From assembly GCF_000686705.1 (NCBI RefSeq), contig NZ_JMLJ01000015.1, forward strand, positions 1 to 64,000: a stretch of DNA of 64,000 nucleotides, given 5' to 3'. Position numbers and translations under genes: made by a program. Shown one piece after another: positions 27,437 to 35,971 of this stretch (position 1 is its first letter; the number at the start of each line of letters is the position of its first letter). The notes below the pieces were generated by a model that worked only from the letters and a program-made list of their open reading frames with translations, searched no databases and had not been told where the DNA came from. The stretch comes from Clostridium hydrogeniformans DSM 21757. Lineage in GTDB: Bacteria; Bacillota; Clostridia; Clostridiales; Clostridiaceae.

Positions 27437-28704
27437 TATTTATCACCATCCTTTGAAAGATTCATAGCCTTAGAAACTGCCTCTAGGCATTGAATAACTG
27501 GAACACTTTCTGTTAAAACTTGTCCCGTTGCTGTTTCTGAACCCTTTCTAAAAGCATTCTTAAATCTTATTTCTAAAGGACTAATATTTAGTTTCTCTGC
27601 TAAAGCATCCATTTGTCCTTCATAAGCTATAGGTGATTGGGCCGCTCCAAAACCTCTCATAGCTCCTGTAAATGGATTGTTTGTATATACTGCATAACTA
27701 TCTACCTTTACATTCTCTATGACATAAGGTCCTGATATATGAACTCCAGATTTTCTTAAAACATTTACTGCCCATGAAGCATAGGCTCCTGAATCTCCTA
27801 TTATTTTAGCTTCCATAGCATGTAATGTTCCATCACTCTTTGCTCCAGTTTTAATATGAAATGTAATAGGATGTCTCTTAGAGTGAGCTATAAAGGATTC
27901 TTCTCTTGAATATACCACCTTTACAGGTTTCTTAAGTTCCATTGCTGCCATAGCAATGTGTATTTGAAGAGTTATATCTTCCCTTCCTCCAAATGCTCCT
28001 CCAATGGCAGGGTTTATAATCCTAACTTCTTCATTTTTTAAACCTAAAGCTTCTGCTACTTCAATTTGATCAAAGTGCGGATATTGAGTTGCAGCACATA
28101 CTACTACAGTTCCACCCTTCTCAATATAAGCTACTCCTGCTTCTGGCTGTATGAATCCGTGATCCACCATAGATGTCTTATAGGTATTTTCTACAATAGC
28201 ATCACATTCATCAAAAGCATCTTCTATATTCTTTCCCTTTCTTATCTTATAGTGATATATAATATTACTTTCATTATTATGAACCTTTGGTGATTCATCT
28301 TTCATTGCCTCTTCTGGATCAAATATAGCTTCTAATTCTTCATAATTTACCTCTACTAACTCTAAAGCCTTTTCTGCTATCTTTTCACTTTCTGCTACAA
28401 CAAAAGCAATAGGATCTCCTATTCTTCTTACTTTCTTAGCGCAAAGCACCTCATGATCTTTAAACATTACTCCATGATGATTTTCCCCTTTAATATCTTT
28501 ATGAGTAAATACTTTTAAAACTCCTTCTAAGCTTTCTGCCTTAGATATATCTATATTTATATTGGCATGGGGCTTAGTGGATCTAAGTGTCTTTCCATAA
28601 ACCATATTATCCATATATATATCTTGAGGGTATACAGCTTGTCCTGTAACTTTTGATAAGCCATCAATTCTTAATACGCTTTTTCCAACTACATCGTAGC
28701 TCAT
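27436..28704 (-). CDS. Molybdenum hydroxylase large subunit, N-terminal part
   Basis: The product of about 422 residues has the hammerhead domain (GKSVLRIDGLSKVTGQAVYPQDI, VFTHKDIKGEN) and the first molybdopterin domain (QPEAGVAYIE, NPAIGGAFGGREDITLQ, NPFTGAMRGFGAAQ). It stops after KDGDK, where family members continue into the piece encoded by the next gene. The ATG at 28704 lies after AAGGAGGG and one base past the stop of the 2Fe-2S gene; an ATG at 28728 is upstream of the binding site. Operon order is FAD, 2Fe-2S, large subunit. Confidence 0.87.
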   Translation of the reverse strand: MSYDVVGKSVLRIDGLSKVTGQAVYPQDIYMDNMVYGKTLRSTKPHANINIDISKAESLEGVLKVFTHKDIKGENHHGVMFKDHEVLCAKKVRRIGDPIAFVVAESEKIAEKALELVEVNYEELEAIFDPEEAMKDESPKVHNNESNIIYHYKIRKGKNIEDAFDECDAIVENTYKTSMVDHGFIQPEAGVAYIEKGGTVVVCAATQYPHFDQIEVAEALGLKNEEVRIINPAIGGAFGGREDITLQIHIAMAAMELKKPVKVVYSREESFIAHSKRHPITFHIKTGAKSDGTLHAMEAKIIGDSGAYASWAVNVLRKSGVHISGPYVIENVKVDSYAVYTNNPFTGAMRGFGAAQSPIAYEGQMDALAEKLNISPLEIRFKNAFRKGSETATGQVLTESVPVIQCLEAVSKAMNLSKDGDK

Positions 28705-28705
28705 A

Positions 28706-29227
28706 TTAATTACCCTCCTTACATTCATATTTAGTTGCTATTTCCTTTGCCTTATCTATATCATTATTTAAGTAACTAGCTGCTATTTCTACTGCATCAA
28801 CAATCTTATTGTAGCCTGTACATCTACATAAGTTTCCTGATATTCCTTCTCTTATATAATCCCTATTTGGATTTGGATTTTTATCTAATATAGATTTTGC
28901 TGCTAAAACCATTCCTGGTGTACAAAATCCGCATTGAACTGCCCCTACATCTAGAAATGCCTTTTGTATAGGGTGTATTTCCTCTCCATTTTGAACTCCT
29001 TCTATAGTTAAAATTTCTTTTCCCTCAGCTTGGAATGCCATAACTAAGCATGAATCTACTAATTCTCCATCCATAATAACAGTACAAGCTCCACATTCAC
29101 CTTCACTACACCCTTCCTTAGTTCCAGTTAAATTAAGCTTGTCCCTTAATAGATCTAAAAGTCTTAAATCTTCCTCTATATTAACATTGCAAATTTTATT
29201 ATTAACTATTAAACTTATATTCTTCAT
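28706..29227 (-). CDS. 2Fe-2S subunit of a molybdenum hydroxylase
   Basis: The 173-residue protein has both clusters: the plant-type site CSEGECGACTVIMDGELVDSC (about 39-59) and the helical CGFCTPGM with CRCTGY (about 99-135). It passes electrons from the molybdenum centre to FAD. It lies between the FAD gene (16 bases upstream) and the large subunit. GGGTGGTGG precedes the ATG. Confidence 0.95.
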   Translation of the reverse strand: MKNISLIVNNKICNVNIEEDLRLLDLLRDKLNLTGTKEGCSEGECGACTVIMDGELVDSCLVMAFQAEGKEILTIEGVQNGEEIHPIQKAFLDVGAVQCGFCTPGMVLAAKSILDKNPNPNRDYIREGISGNLCRCTGYNKIVDAVEIAASYLNNDIDKAKEIATKYECKEGN

Positions 29228-29243
29228 ATAACCACCACCCTAA

Positions 29244-30107
29244 CTATTTTCTATCCTTAAGAGCATTGTTTAAGGCTTCTTTAAATATTCCCTTTATGGC
29301 TTCTTTTTTGAACTCCATGGAACTTCTTCCTTTCAGCCTTTCCTTAACAATAATCTCAAAGAATGAACATGCTTTTTCCATAAAACTCTCATCAACTTTT
29401 CTACCTATTAGAACCTTTTCTAGTTCAAATTCTCTATTAGGAGTAGTTGATATAGCTCCGCTACCTATTCTTATATCCTTGCAGTAATCGTCTTCATCAA
29501 CTTCTATAAAAATAGCACAAGAAATTCTAGCAATGGCAAGAGCATTTCTAAGTCCTAATTTGCTAAATCCAACATATTGATTACTTAAAGGTGTTTTAAA
29601 TTTTACAGAATAAAGTATTTCATTATCTTTTAAATCTACTTGTCCCTTTCCTAAGTAAATGTCCCTAAGATTAACTTCTCTATAGCTATTTTTACTTTTA
29701 ATAAGACAAGTAGCTCCCAATGCTAAAAGTGGCGGCACCGTATCTGCAGCTGGAGAGCCATTACATATGTTTCCTCCCACAGTTCCTCTATTTCTTATTT
29801 GAGGAGATCCTACTGACTTTGCTGCATGGCTAAGTCCCTTTACTTTTTGTATTAGAATCTCATTATTCGAAATTTCAGTAAATGTGGTTCCAGCTCCTAT
29901 TTCTATGAACTCACTATCTTCTCTTATGAACTTTAACTCTTCTACACTTGATAAATCCACAAGAACTTCTTTTTTTAGCTTCCTTTCTTTTATCTCTATA
30001 ACTAAATCTGTTCCTCCTGCTAACACTTTAGCATTTTCCTTGTAGGTTTCAAGAATCTCTAAGGCTTCATTAACCCTGCTTACCTTATACACCTCTTTTA
30101 ACTCCAC
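29244..30107 (-). CDS. FAD-binding subunit of a molybdenum hydroxylase
   Basis: The 287-residue protein starts with the PCMH-type FAD domain: KVLAGGTDLVIEIKERK (about 33-50), GAGTTFTEISNN, and GSPQIRNRGTVGGNICNGSPAADTVPPLLALGA. The C-terminal CO dehydrogenase-like domain follows. It is first in the operon, with a GTG start after AAGGGGG. Electron acceptor could be NAD or ferredoxin; this cannot be told here. Confidence 0.94.
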   Translation of the reverse strand: MELKEVYKVSRVNEALEILETYKENAKVLAGGTDLVIEIKERKLKKEVLVDLSSVEELKFIREDSEFIEIGAGTTFTEISNNEILIQKVKGLSHAAKSVGSPQIRNRGTVGGNICNGSPAADTVPPLLALGATCLIKSKNSYREVNLRDIYLGKGQVDLKDNEILYSVKFKTPLSNQYVGFSKLGLRNALAIARISCAIFIEVDEDDYCKDIRIGSGAISTTPNREFELEKVLIGRKVDESFMEKACSFFEIIVKERLKGRSSMEFKKEAIKGIFKEALNNALKDRK

Positions 30108-30132
30108 TATTATTCCCCCTTATTTTTAAAGT

Positions 30133-30174
30133 TAAAAAACAAAAGTATATTGGGAATTTTCTCAATATACTTTT
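30133..30174 (-). terminator. Intrinsic terminator 30 bases before the hydroxylase operon, possible attenuator
   Basis: A stem with arms AAAAGTATATTG and CAATATACTTTT is followed on the minus strand by TTTTGTTTTTT. Another terminator (30311-30343) already closes murQ, so this one may sit in the leader of the hydroxylase operon and control it by attenuation. Confidence 0.6.
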
Positions 30175-30213
30175 AATTTATTCTATACCCTAGTACTTCA
30201 TATATCAAATTCA

Positions 30214-30258
30214 AAATATAAATAAATATTATTCATGTAAATATATTTATTTATATTC
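30214..30258. repeat. Perfect 15-base-pair palindrome in the hydroxylase leader
   Basis: The arms AATATAAATAAATAT and ATATTTATTTATATT flank a loop of about 15 bases. It could be an operator or a leader hairpin; AT-only content makes chance more likely than for a mixed sequence. Confidence 0.45.
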
Positions 30259-30310
30259 TTATATAGCATAAGTTATGCATATATGTTAACTCTATTATTT
30301 ACAAACAAAA

Positions 30311-30343
30311 ACAGTTGTAAATGAAAAATCATTCACAACTGTT
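30311..30343 (-). terminator. Terminator of murQ
   Basis: Minus-strand arms AACAGTTGTGAATGA and TCATTTACAACTGTT with a short loop are followed by TTTTTGTTTG. Confidence 0.85.
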
Positions 30344-30428
30344 ACGTAATATAAAGGTATATACTAAGCTTTACTTTCCTATATTATAAATTTTAAAATT
30401 TTTTCCTTAACAAATATAATACAAGAAC

Positions 30429-31355
30429 TTATTTTTTAATATTTGTATTATTAAATTCATATATAGCCTTTGCTATATATCCCTCATGTTTATTTAATAA
30501 CTCCATAGCCTTATCTTTATCCATAGATGTTACTATCATTAATATTGATAACTTAACATCATAACCAGTAACCTGAAGAGTTTCTACAGCTTCTTCTCTT
30601 TCAGCACCTGTGGCCTCCATAACTATTCTCTTAGCCCTCTCTACTAGCTTTTCATTAGTAGATTTTACATCTACCATAAGGTTTCCATATACTTTTCCTG
30701 TTCTTATCATGGCACCAGTTGATAACATGTTAAGTACCATCTTCTGAGCAGTTCCTGATTTCATTCTTGTAGATCCTGTTACTGCCTCTGGTCCTACTAA
30801 TGGTGCTATTGATATCTTTGAAACCTTTGAAATTTCTGATTCTGGATTACAGGTAACTGAAACTGTAGTTACTCCTAAGCTATTTGCATATTCAAGAATC
30901 CCTATAACATAAGGTGTTCTTCCACTAGCTGCAATGCCTACAAGAACATCATTATCGTTTAGTCCAATAGCTTTTAAATCCTCTACTCCTAATTCCTTGG
31001 AGTCCTCTGCTCCTTCTTTAGCTCTAAATATAGCCTCATGTCCCCCTGCTATAATCCCTTGAACAAGTTCTTCACTTACTCCATAAGTTGGCGGACATTC
31101 TGAAGCATCTAATATTCCTAATCTTCCTGATGTTCCAGCACCACAATATATTAATCTACCGCCTCTTTTAAATGCCTCAGCTATTTCATCAACAGCTTTA
31201 GAAATACTAGGAATCTCTTTTTCAACAGCATAAGCAACTTTTTTATCCTCAGTATTTATCATACTAAGCATCTCAGCAGTAGATACATTATCTATATTTT
31301 TAGTATTTTCATTTATTTTTTCTGTAACTAACTTATCTAAATTTATTTTTTCCAT
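30429..31355 (-). CDS. murQ: N-acetylmuramic acid 6-phosphate etherase
   Basis: The 308-residue protein has a SIS domain with [28 protein letters not shown] (about 65-92, with the catalytic Glu region), [14 protein letters not shown] and [21 protein letters not shown], then a small C-terminal helical domain. It cleaves the lactyl ether of MurNAc-6-phosphate in cell-wall recycling. It is a single-gene unit here; an RpiR/MurR-like regulator lies 2 kb away on the other strand but is not adjacent. Confidence 0.97.
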   Translation of the reverse strand: MEKINLDKLVTEKINENTKNIDNVSTAEMLSMINTEDKKVAYAVEKEIPSISKAVDEIAEAFKRGGRLIYCGAGTSGRLGILDASECPPTYGVSEELVQGIIAGGHEAIFRAKEGAEDSKELGVEDLKAIGLNDNDVLVGIAASGRTPYVIGILEYANSLGVTTVSVTCNPESEISKVSKISIAPLVGPEAVTGSTRMKSGTAQKMVLNMLSTGAMIRTGKVYGNLMVDVKSTNEKLVERAKRIVMEATGAEREEAVETLQVTGYDVKLSILMIVTSMDKDKAMELLNKHEGYIAKAIYEFNNTNIKK

Positions 31356-31815
31356 ATCTCTTCCCCCTCATTAGATTTATCTTATGCACATATACATAAG
31401 CAAACAATTTGCCTAATTAGTATATTGATTACATATAATTAACTACCTTTTATCATTACGAGAAATCGTTTTACTTCTTAATTTTATTATACATGTTTGA
31501 AATTTAATTTCAATATTAAATTATATTTATTGAAATTAAATTCCCTTCCTTTTATTATTATATAGATTGAATTTTAAATATTACAATTAAAGAATAAAAA
31601 TAAAAGATAAAATCCAATCATTGCCTTTATTCTTTAACTGTACAAACTTTTATGCAATATATACTTAATAATTTCTATAAGTTTATAAGGCTTTAATTTA
31701 TAAATAAATCTATTTGGAGTATTATAAAAATTTAAAACTTTAAATAAATTACAACCTTATTAAAATTTATATTTTAAGCCCTACTATATCTTAAAAATAT
31801 CCATAAAAATAAAAT
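31356..31815. other. Intergenic region upstream of murQ
   Basis: About 460 bases, AT-rich. No gene or RNA was recognised; the murQ promoter should lie near 31380-31460. Confidence 0.4.
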
Positions 31816-31848
31816 AACCAATAGGATAAATAAAATATCCCATTGGTT
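31816..31848 (-). terminator. Terminator of the ric gene
   Basis: Minus-strand arms AACCAATGGGATA and TATCCTATTGGTT are followed by ATTTTATTTTT. It lies about 100 bases past the stop of ric. Confidence 0.85.
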
Positions 31849-31945
31849 AAAAACCTTTATTTAAAAGCCTCTTTATTATACTTATCTATTTCATAATAGA
31901 TCTACCCTCTAATAACTATTATGAAATAGATATATATTATATCCA

Positions 31946-32638
31946 TTAAAGATATCTAGGAAATAATATACTCTCTTCTTTATGAATATGTGTAAATAAG
32001 TCTTCTTCTAGTGCTATAAGCCTATTATAAGTTAGCTTAAAAGTAGTACACATAGAAGAATCTATCTTATAATTATTAGTTATATTTCTTATATCCTTTA
32101 ATATATTCCCTGCTGTATCATGCTCTTCATGTCCTTCTCCTATAAGTTCTCTTATCCTTAGAAGTATGGATTCATCTTCATTACTCATGTACTCTTTCAT
32201 AAGAGGAAATATACTCTCTTCTTCTTTTTCTAGATGCTCTAGTATATCCTTTTTAAGTAATAAAAACTTTTCTCTAACCTTTTCTAACATTTTACCATGA
32301 TTATCATAGTGGACTCTTAGTATCTTATCAATAAGAGCCTCTAGCTCCTCTACCTCAACTTTTGTATATTTATGATGATTATTATTTATATGATCTATTA
32401 ATTCATCACTTTTAGAGTCAATAAAGGTTTTAATCGGCTTTTCATTCTTTAATACTTCTAAATATTTAGTATTTACTTCTTGAAGTATTTCATCTGGATT
32501 AAGTCCTTGCTCTTCACAAGCCTTTATAACACTTCTATTTCCATTACAACAATAATCCATCTGATACTTATTAAAAACTTTAGATGCCTCCATGAAATTT
32601 GCAACTATATATCCTAAATTATCTCTTTTATTAAACAT
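31946..32638 (-). CDS. ric: Iron-sulfur cluster repair di-iron protein (RIC/ScdA)
   Basis: The product of about 230 residues begins with the ScdA_N domain (MDYCCNGNRSVIKACEEQGL) and continues with a hemerythrin-type HHE domain: DHINNNHHKYTKVEV, LEKEEESIFPLMKEY, GEGHEEHDTAG and THIHKEESILFPRYL supply the histidines and glutamates of the di-iron site. RIC repairs clusters damaged by nitric oxide or oxygen. The ATG at 32638 is preferred; a GTG at 32650 overlaps the GGGAG binding site. It sits behind an FNR-type box and next to a Crp/Fnr gene, which fits NO response. Confidence 0.94.
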   Translation of the reverse strand: MFNKRDNLGYIVANFMEASKVFNKYQMDYCCNGNRSVIKACEEQGLNPDEILQEVNTKYLEVLKNEKPIKTFIDSKSDELIDHINNNHHKYTKVEVEELEALIDKILRVHYDNHGKMLEKVREKFLLLKKDILEHLEKEEESIFPLMKEYMSNEDESILLRIRELIGEGHEEHDTAGNILKDIRNITNNYKIDSSMCTTFKLTYNRLIALEEDLFTHIHKEESILFPRYL

Positions 32639-32672
32639 AATCTCAATCACTCCCTATATATTTCATGATTTT

Positions 32673-32714
32673 ATTCTAAGATAAATATAAAAATATATAT
32701 GTGATTTAAATCAA
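32673..32714 (-). promoter_or_regulatory. FNR/CRP-type box and promoter of ric
   Basis: The sequence GTGATTTAAATCAA (32701-32714) fits the FNR box TTGATNNNNATCAA with one mismatch. A -10 box TAGAAT lies at 32673-32678 on the minus strand, giving a start near 32666; the centre of the box is then at about -41.5, the class II activator position. Confidence 0.65.
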
Positions 32715-32717
32715 TTT

Positions 32718-33392
32718 TTATTTGTTTTTTAAAACAATTTTTTTATTACTTATAATTTTTATAAATCCTTCATCTTCTAGTTTCCTTAATTTACGACTTA
32801 TAGTCTCACGAGCAACCCCTGTATAATTACCCATATCCTCTTTTGATATAGGAAGGGTAATTTCAACCCCTTCTTTACTTGGGCTGCCTCCTTCTCTCGA
32901 AAGTTCTAATAGTAAATTTATTATTCTACTTTCCGCATCATTTGTTGCCAAGGTTTCTACTAACTTCTGCAGCTTGGATATCCTCTTAGAGAACACCTCT
33001 AATATCTTAAATGATATTTCTGGATATTTATTTATAAGAGCTTTTATATCTTCCTGAGTGAAGATACAAAGCTTAATATTCCCTAAAGGTGATGCATAAA
33101 AGTCATAGTATTCATCTCTAAATAAGGAAAGTTCTCCAAAGAAATCACCTTCCTTAAGAATATGAAGAATTTGCTCCTTGCCTTCATTAGTATAAGTAAA
33201 AAGCTTAATGCTTCCCTCATTTATTATAAAAATTTTTGAACTTTTTTCATTAGGGGAGCATATTATATTCCCTTTTTTGTACTCCTCATGAGATGACATC
33301 TTAACAAGTTCTAATAAAACATTATCAGGTAAGGCAGAAAATATAGGTACCTTTCTTGCACATAATTTATTTATACAATGCTGACACTTCAT
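32718..33392 (-). CDS. Crp/Fnr family transcriptional regulator
   Basis: The 224-residue protein has an N-terminal cysteine group (C3, C6, C11 in MKCQHCINKLCARK) that could hold an iron-sulfur cluster, a cyclic-nucleotide-type beta barrel (about 20-130), a dimer helix and a winged HTH with TGVARETISRKLRKLEDEGFI. It resembles clostridial Fnr-like regulators of nitrosative or redox stress. It lies just upstream of ric with the box between them; activation of ric is inferred. The start has a weak binding site (GGATTTGATG). Confidence 0.92.
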   Translation of the reverse strand: MKCQHCINKLCARKVPIFSALPDNVLLELVKMSSHEEYKKGNIICSPNEKSSKIFIINEGSIKLFTYTNEGKEQILHILKEGDFFGELSLFRDEYYDFYASPLGNIKLCIFTQEDIKALINKYPEISFKILEVFSKRISKLQKLVETLATNDAESRIINLLLELSREGGSPSKEGVEITLPISKEDMGNYTGVARETISRKLRKLEDEGFIKIISNKKIVLKNK

Positions 33393-33523
33393 AACACATC
33401 AAATCCTTCAACTAAAAATTTATCCTATATAAAAATAATATCATAATTAAAATCTTAGGTTTACTAAATAAGTTAGAATAGAGATAATATATTATAGATT
33501 ATATTTTATTTAGGGGTGTTTCT

Positions 33524-34372
33524 ATGAGCGCATTTATAAAAATAAGAGAAAACTATAAGTCATTTACTAATTCTGATAAAAAAATAGCTGACTATATAAT
33601 TGAAAATCATAAGGATGTAATTAATTATTCTGCCCAAGAGATAGGAGAAAAAACCCGTACCTCTCCTGCTTCAGTAATAAGATTCTCAAAAAAATTAGGC
33701 TATAATGGCTTAGGGGAACTTAAAATAGCTTTAGCAATTAGCGATGATACTTCTAGTAAAAGGGATAATATAGATGACATCATAAATTTTGGTGATAGCT
33801 TAGATTTAATGGTTGATAAACTAAAGATAAGAAGTGATGATACCATAAAAGATACAGTATCCCTTATGGATATACCTAAATTAAAGGACGCAGTGGACTA
33901 CTTAAAAAATGCAAATTATATATACCTATTTGGAGTTGGAGCTTCTGCTATAGTTGCCCTTGATTTTCAATATAAGCTTCTTAGAATAAATAAGAAAACC
34001 TTCTTTCATATGGATAACAATCTTCAAGTGGCTACCTCTGTACATATCACACCAAAGGATGTGGCTATAGGAATATCCTATAGTGGAAGAACTAAGGAAG
34101 TTAACATGGCTATGAAGAGAGCTAAAGAAAATGGTGCTAAAACAATAGCCATAACTAAATGTGGTAAAAGCCCATTATCTTCTATATCAGATATAATTCT
34201 TAATATACCAAGTGTAGAAAAAGAACTTAGAATAGGAGCAATTTCCTCTAGAAATTCTGAGCTTTTTCTAACAGATACATTGTTTTTAGGAATTACTATG
34301 GATAGTCTTAACGGCCTTGAAAATTACTTAATTAATACTAGAAAAATAGTAGAAGCTCTTAAAGAAATATAA
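33524..34372 (+). CDS. MurR/RpiR family transcriptional regulator
   Basis: The 282-residue protein has an N-terminal HTH_6 domain (about 1-75: NSDKKIADYIIENHKDVINYSAQEIGEKTRTSPASVIRFSKKLGY, read in parts) and a C-terminal SIS sugar-phosphate domain (about 105-240: FGVGASAIVALDFQYKLL, AIGISYSGRTKEVNMAMKRA). Such proteins sense sugar phosphates. It is divergent from the Crp/Fnr gene and convergent with the CD3072-like gene. Whether it acts on murQ cannot be told. AGGGGTG precedes the ATG. Confidence 0.93.
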   Translation: MSAFIKIRENYKSFTNSDKKIADYIIENHKDVINYSAQEIGEKTRTSPASVIRFSKKLGYNGLGELKIALAISDDTSSKRDNIDDIINFGDSLDLMVDKLKIRSDDTIKDTVSLMDIPKLKDAVDYLKNANYIYLFGVGASAIVALDFQYKLLRINKKTFFHMDNNLQVATSVHITPKDVAIGISYSGRTKEVNMAMKRAKENGAKTIAITKCGKSPLSSISDIILNIPSVEKELRIGAISSRNSELFLTDTLFLGITMDSLNGLENYLINTRKIVEALKEI

Positions 34373-34476
34373 AATCAACCTAAAAGAGGTGTTCACATCT
34401 TATAAATTAAGAAGTCTATTTTAGTTTCTTACATTCTTTCTTAAGTTACATATAATAGCTAGAACTTAAAAAACTT

Positions 34477-34526
34477 ATAAAAGTGCAAGGACTAACTTAT
34501 AATTAAGTTAGTCCTTGCACTTTTAT
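34477..34526. terminator. Long bidirectional terminator
   Basis: A perfect stem of about 21 base pairs (AAAAGTGCAAGGACTAACTT and its complement) lies between the convergent RpiR-type and CD3072-like genes and carries T runs on both sides. Confidence 0.9.
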
Positions 34527-34563
34527 AATGATTCTTTAAGGTATTAACTCCTACTATTCTTCA

Positions 34564-35046
34564 TTATATATTAAAAGTTTTTACTAATTCTTCTTTTAGC
34601 TCATCCCACTTATCATCTAAATCACATGCTGGTATTTCAAATCTATTAATATTTATATCTTCTTTTATAAGAAGTTTTATAAACTCATCCATAAATATCC
34701 CTCTTCCCCCTGTTATTCCACAGGTTGGGCTATGGTGTATTCCTATTAAGCCTACTATTTCATAATCATTAGCTTTATACTCAAGCAAGTCTTTAACCAC
34801 AGGTTCAGCTAAGGTTCTACAAAGCCTTCTATAATCATGACAGTCATACTCTTCTATAGTCATAGGCTTTCTTGTAAGTCCCAAAAATTTAAATTCTGGA
34901 CAAGGAAGCTGTATTATTCCTATTCCCCTATCTAATATAGGCTGTATTATATCAAATGCTCCTTTGGCTCTAGCTAAAGGATTAACCACACTATTTTGAT
35001 TTAATATACAATGACTAACAATAACCACTTTGTTACTTCTATTCAT
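34564..35046 (-). CDS. CD3072 family, TudS-related putative desulfidase
   Basis: The 160-residue protein belongs by eye to the DUF523/TudS group, in which three cysteines hold a 4Fe-4S cluster used to remove sulfur from thiolated nucleobases. The matching residues are C13 (VSHCILNQNS), C49 (QLPCPEF) and C109 (HHSPTCGITGGRG). The layout fits the CD3072 subgroup, whose true substrate is unknown. It is divergent from a CD3073-type ECF S component, its usual neighbour, which suggests uptake plus desulfuration of one compound. Confidence 0.8.
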   Translation of the reverse strand: MNRSNKVVIVSHCILNQNSVVNPLARAKGAFDIIQPILDRGIGIIQLPCPEFKFLGLTRKPMTIEEYDCHDYRRLCRTLAEPVVKDLLEYKANDYEIVGLIGIHHSPTCGITGGRGIFMDEFIKLLIKEDININRFEIPACDLDDKWDELKEELVKTFNI

Positions 35047-35246
35047 TTATAATTCACCCCATACATTAAAATTGAATATTGAAAGTTTTAATTCATTATT
35101 TATTTTATCTATATTTACTATTTAAATGTTGAATTATTTGTATTCTAAATACTTCCTTATTATCCTATAAATATAAACTATTTCTAATATCCATTTCTAT
35201 TAACTAAAATTGTTATTGAATATATTTTAAGGAGGATTTTATCAAA

Positions 35247-35816
35247 ATGAGGAATAATAAGTCTTTTATCCTAGTTCTATGTTCCATTGCCATAGGTATA
35301 AATATAGCCTTAGGAGCCTTATGCGCAAGAATTCCCTATTTATCTAGCTACGTTTTTCTAGATACTATAGGTACTATTTTTATAGCAGCTTTATTTGGTC
35401 CAATAAGCGGAGCTACTGTAGGCGCTATCTCAAATATATTAGCACCTATATTATCTGGTAACCCTAGAACTATTCCCTTTTTCCTAGTTAATATGGCTGT
35501 TGGGTTAGTGGTAGGTCTAATAGCTAAAAAATTTAACTTTAGCTTCAAAACAGCTCTATTAACAGGAATATCACTTTCTATTATATGCCCACTGGTAGGA
35601 ACCCCTATATCTGTATATCTCTTTGATGGTGTTGTAGGTTCTGGAACTGATGTATTTTTTACCATACTAAAGAATTCTGGAGTTAAAGTTTTCTCCGCTG
35701 CATTTATTCCAAGAGTATTTTCAAATTTTATAGACAAGATCCTTTGCTGTTTGTTAGTATCAAGTGCATTGAAGTATATACCTTTAAAATATAGAGAATA
35801 TAACTCTAATTTTTAA
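35247..35816 (+). CDS. CD3073-type ECF transporter S component
   Basis: The 189-residue protein has about six membrane spans, the A..N alanine-glycine helix pattern of ECF S components (IGINIALGALCARIPYL, ALFGPISGATVGAISNIL) and no ATPase. It would bind the substrate and use a shared EcfA/EcfT module encoded elsewhere. No riboswitch was seen in the 200 bases upstream. AAGGAGG lies 13 bases before the ATG. The substrate is not known; the divergent desulfidase gene hints at a sulfur-bearing base or vitamin-like compound. Confidence 0.82.
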   Translation: MRNNKSFILVLCSIAIGINIALGALCARIPYLSSYVFLDTIGTIFIAALFGPISGATVGAISNILAPILSGNPRTIPFFLVNMAVGLVVGLIAKKFNFSFKTALLTGISLSIICPLVGTPISVYLFDGVVGSGTDVFFTILKNSGVKVFSAAFIPRVFSNFIDKILCCLLVSSALKYIPLKYREYNSNF

Positions 35817-35901
35817 ACTTTATATAATAAAGTGTCATACTCCCTAATATTTAACAATATAAAGGTATTACTAAATACAATATTATTTTAAATATATCTT
35901 A

Positions 35902-35971
35902 TAAACTGTACTCTGCAAAATGTACATATATAAAGAAAGTAAAGTTATATTACTCTCTAGAGTACAGTTTA
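35902..35971. repeat. Inverted repeat touching the tadA stop codon
   Basis: The 13-base arms TAAACTGTACTCT and AGAGTACAGTTTA lie 44 bases apart, the second one covering the stop codon of tadA. There is no T run. It could be a weak terminator hairpin or the ends of a very small element. Confidence 0.5.

Noticed and set aside
30108-30310. Purine or molybdenum cofactor riboswitch before the hydroxylase genes
   Set aside because: The conserved cores of these classes were not seen; only a palindrome and a terminator are present.
31675-31770. Possible fifth copy of the MITE-like repeat
   Set aside because: Only AAATTTATAAAT-like matches remain; the terminal motifs and core are missing, so AT bias explains it.
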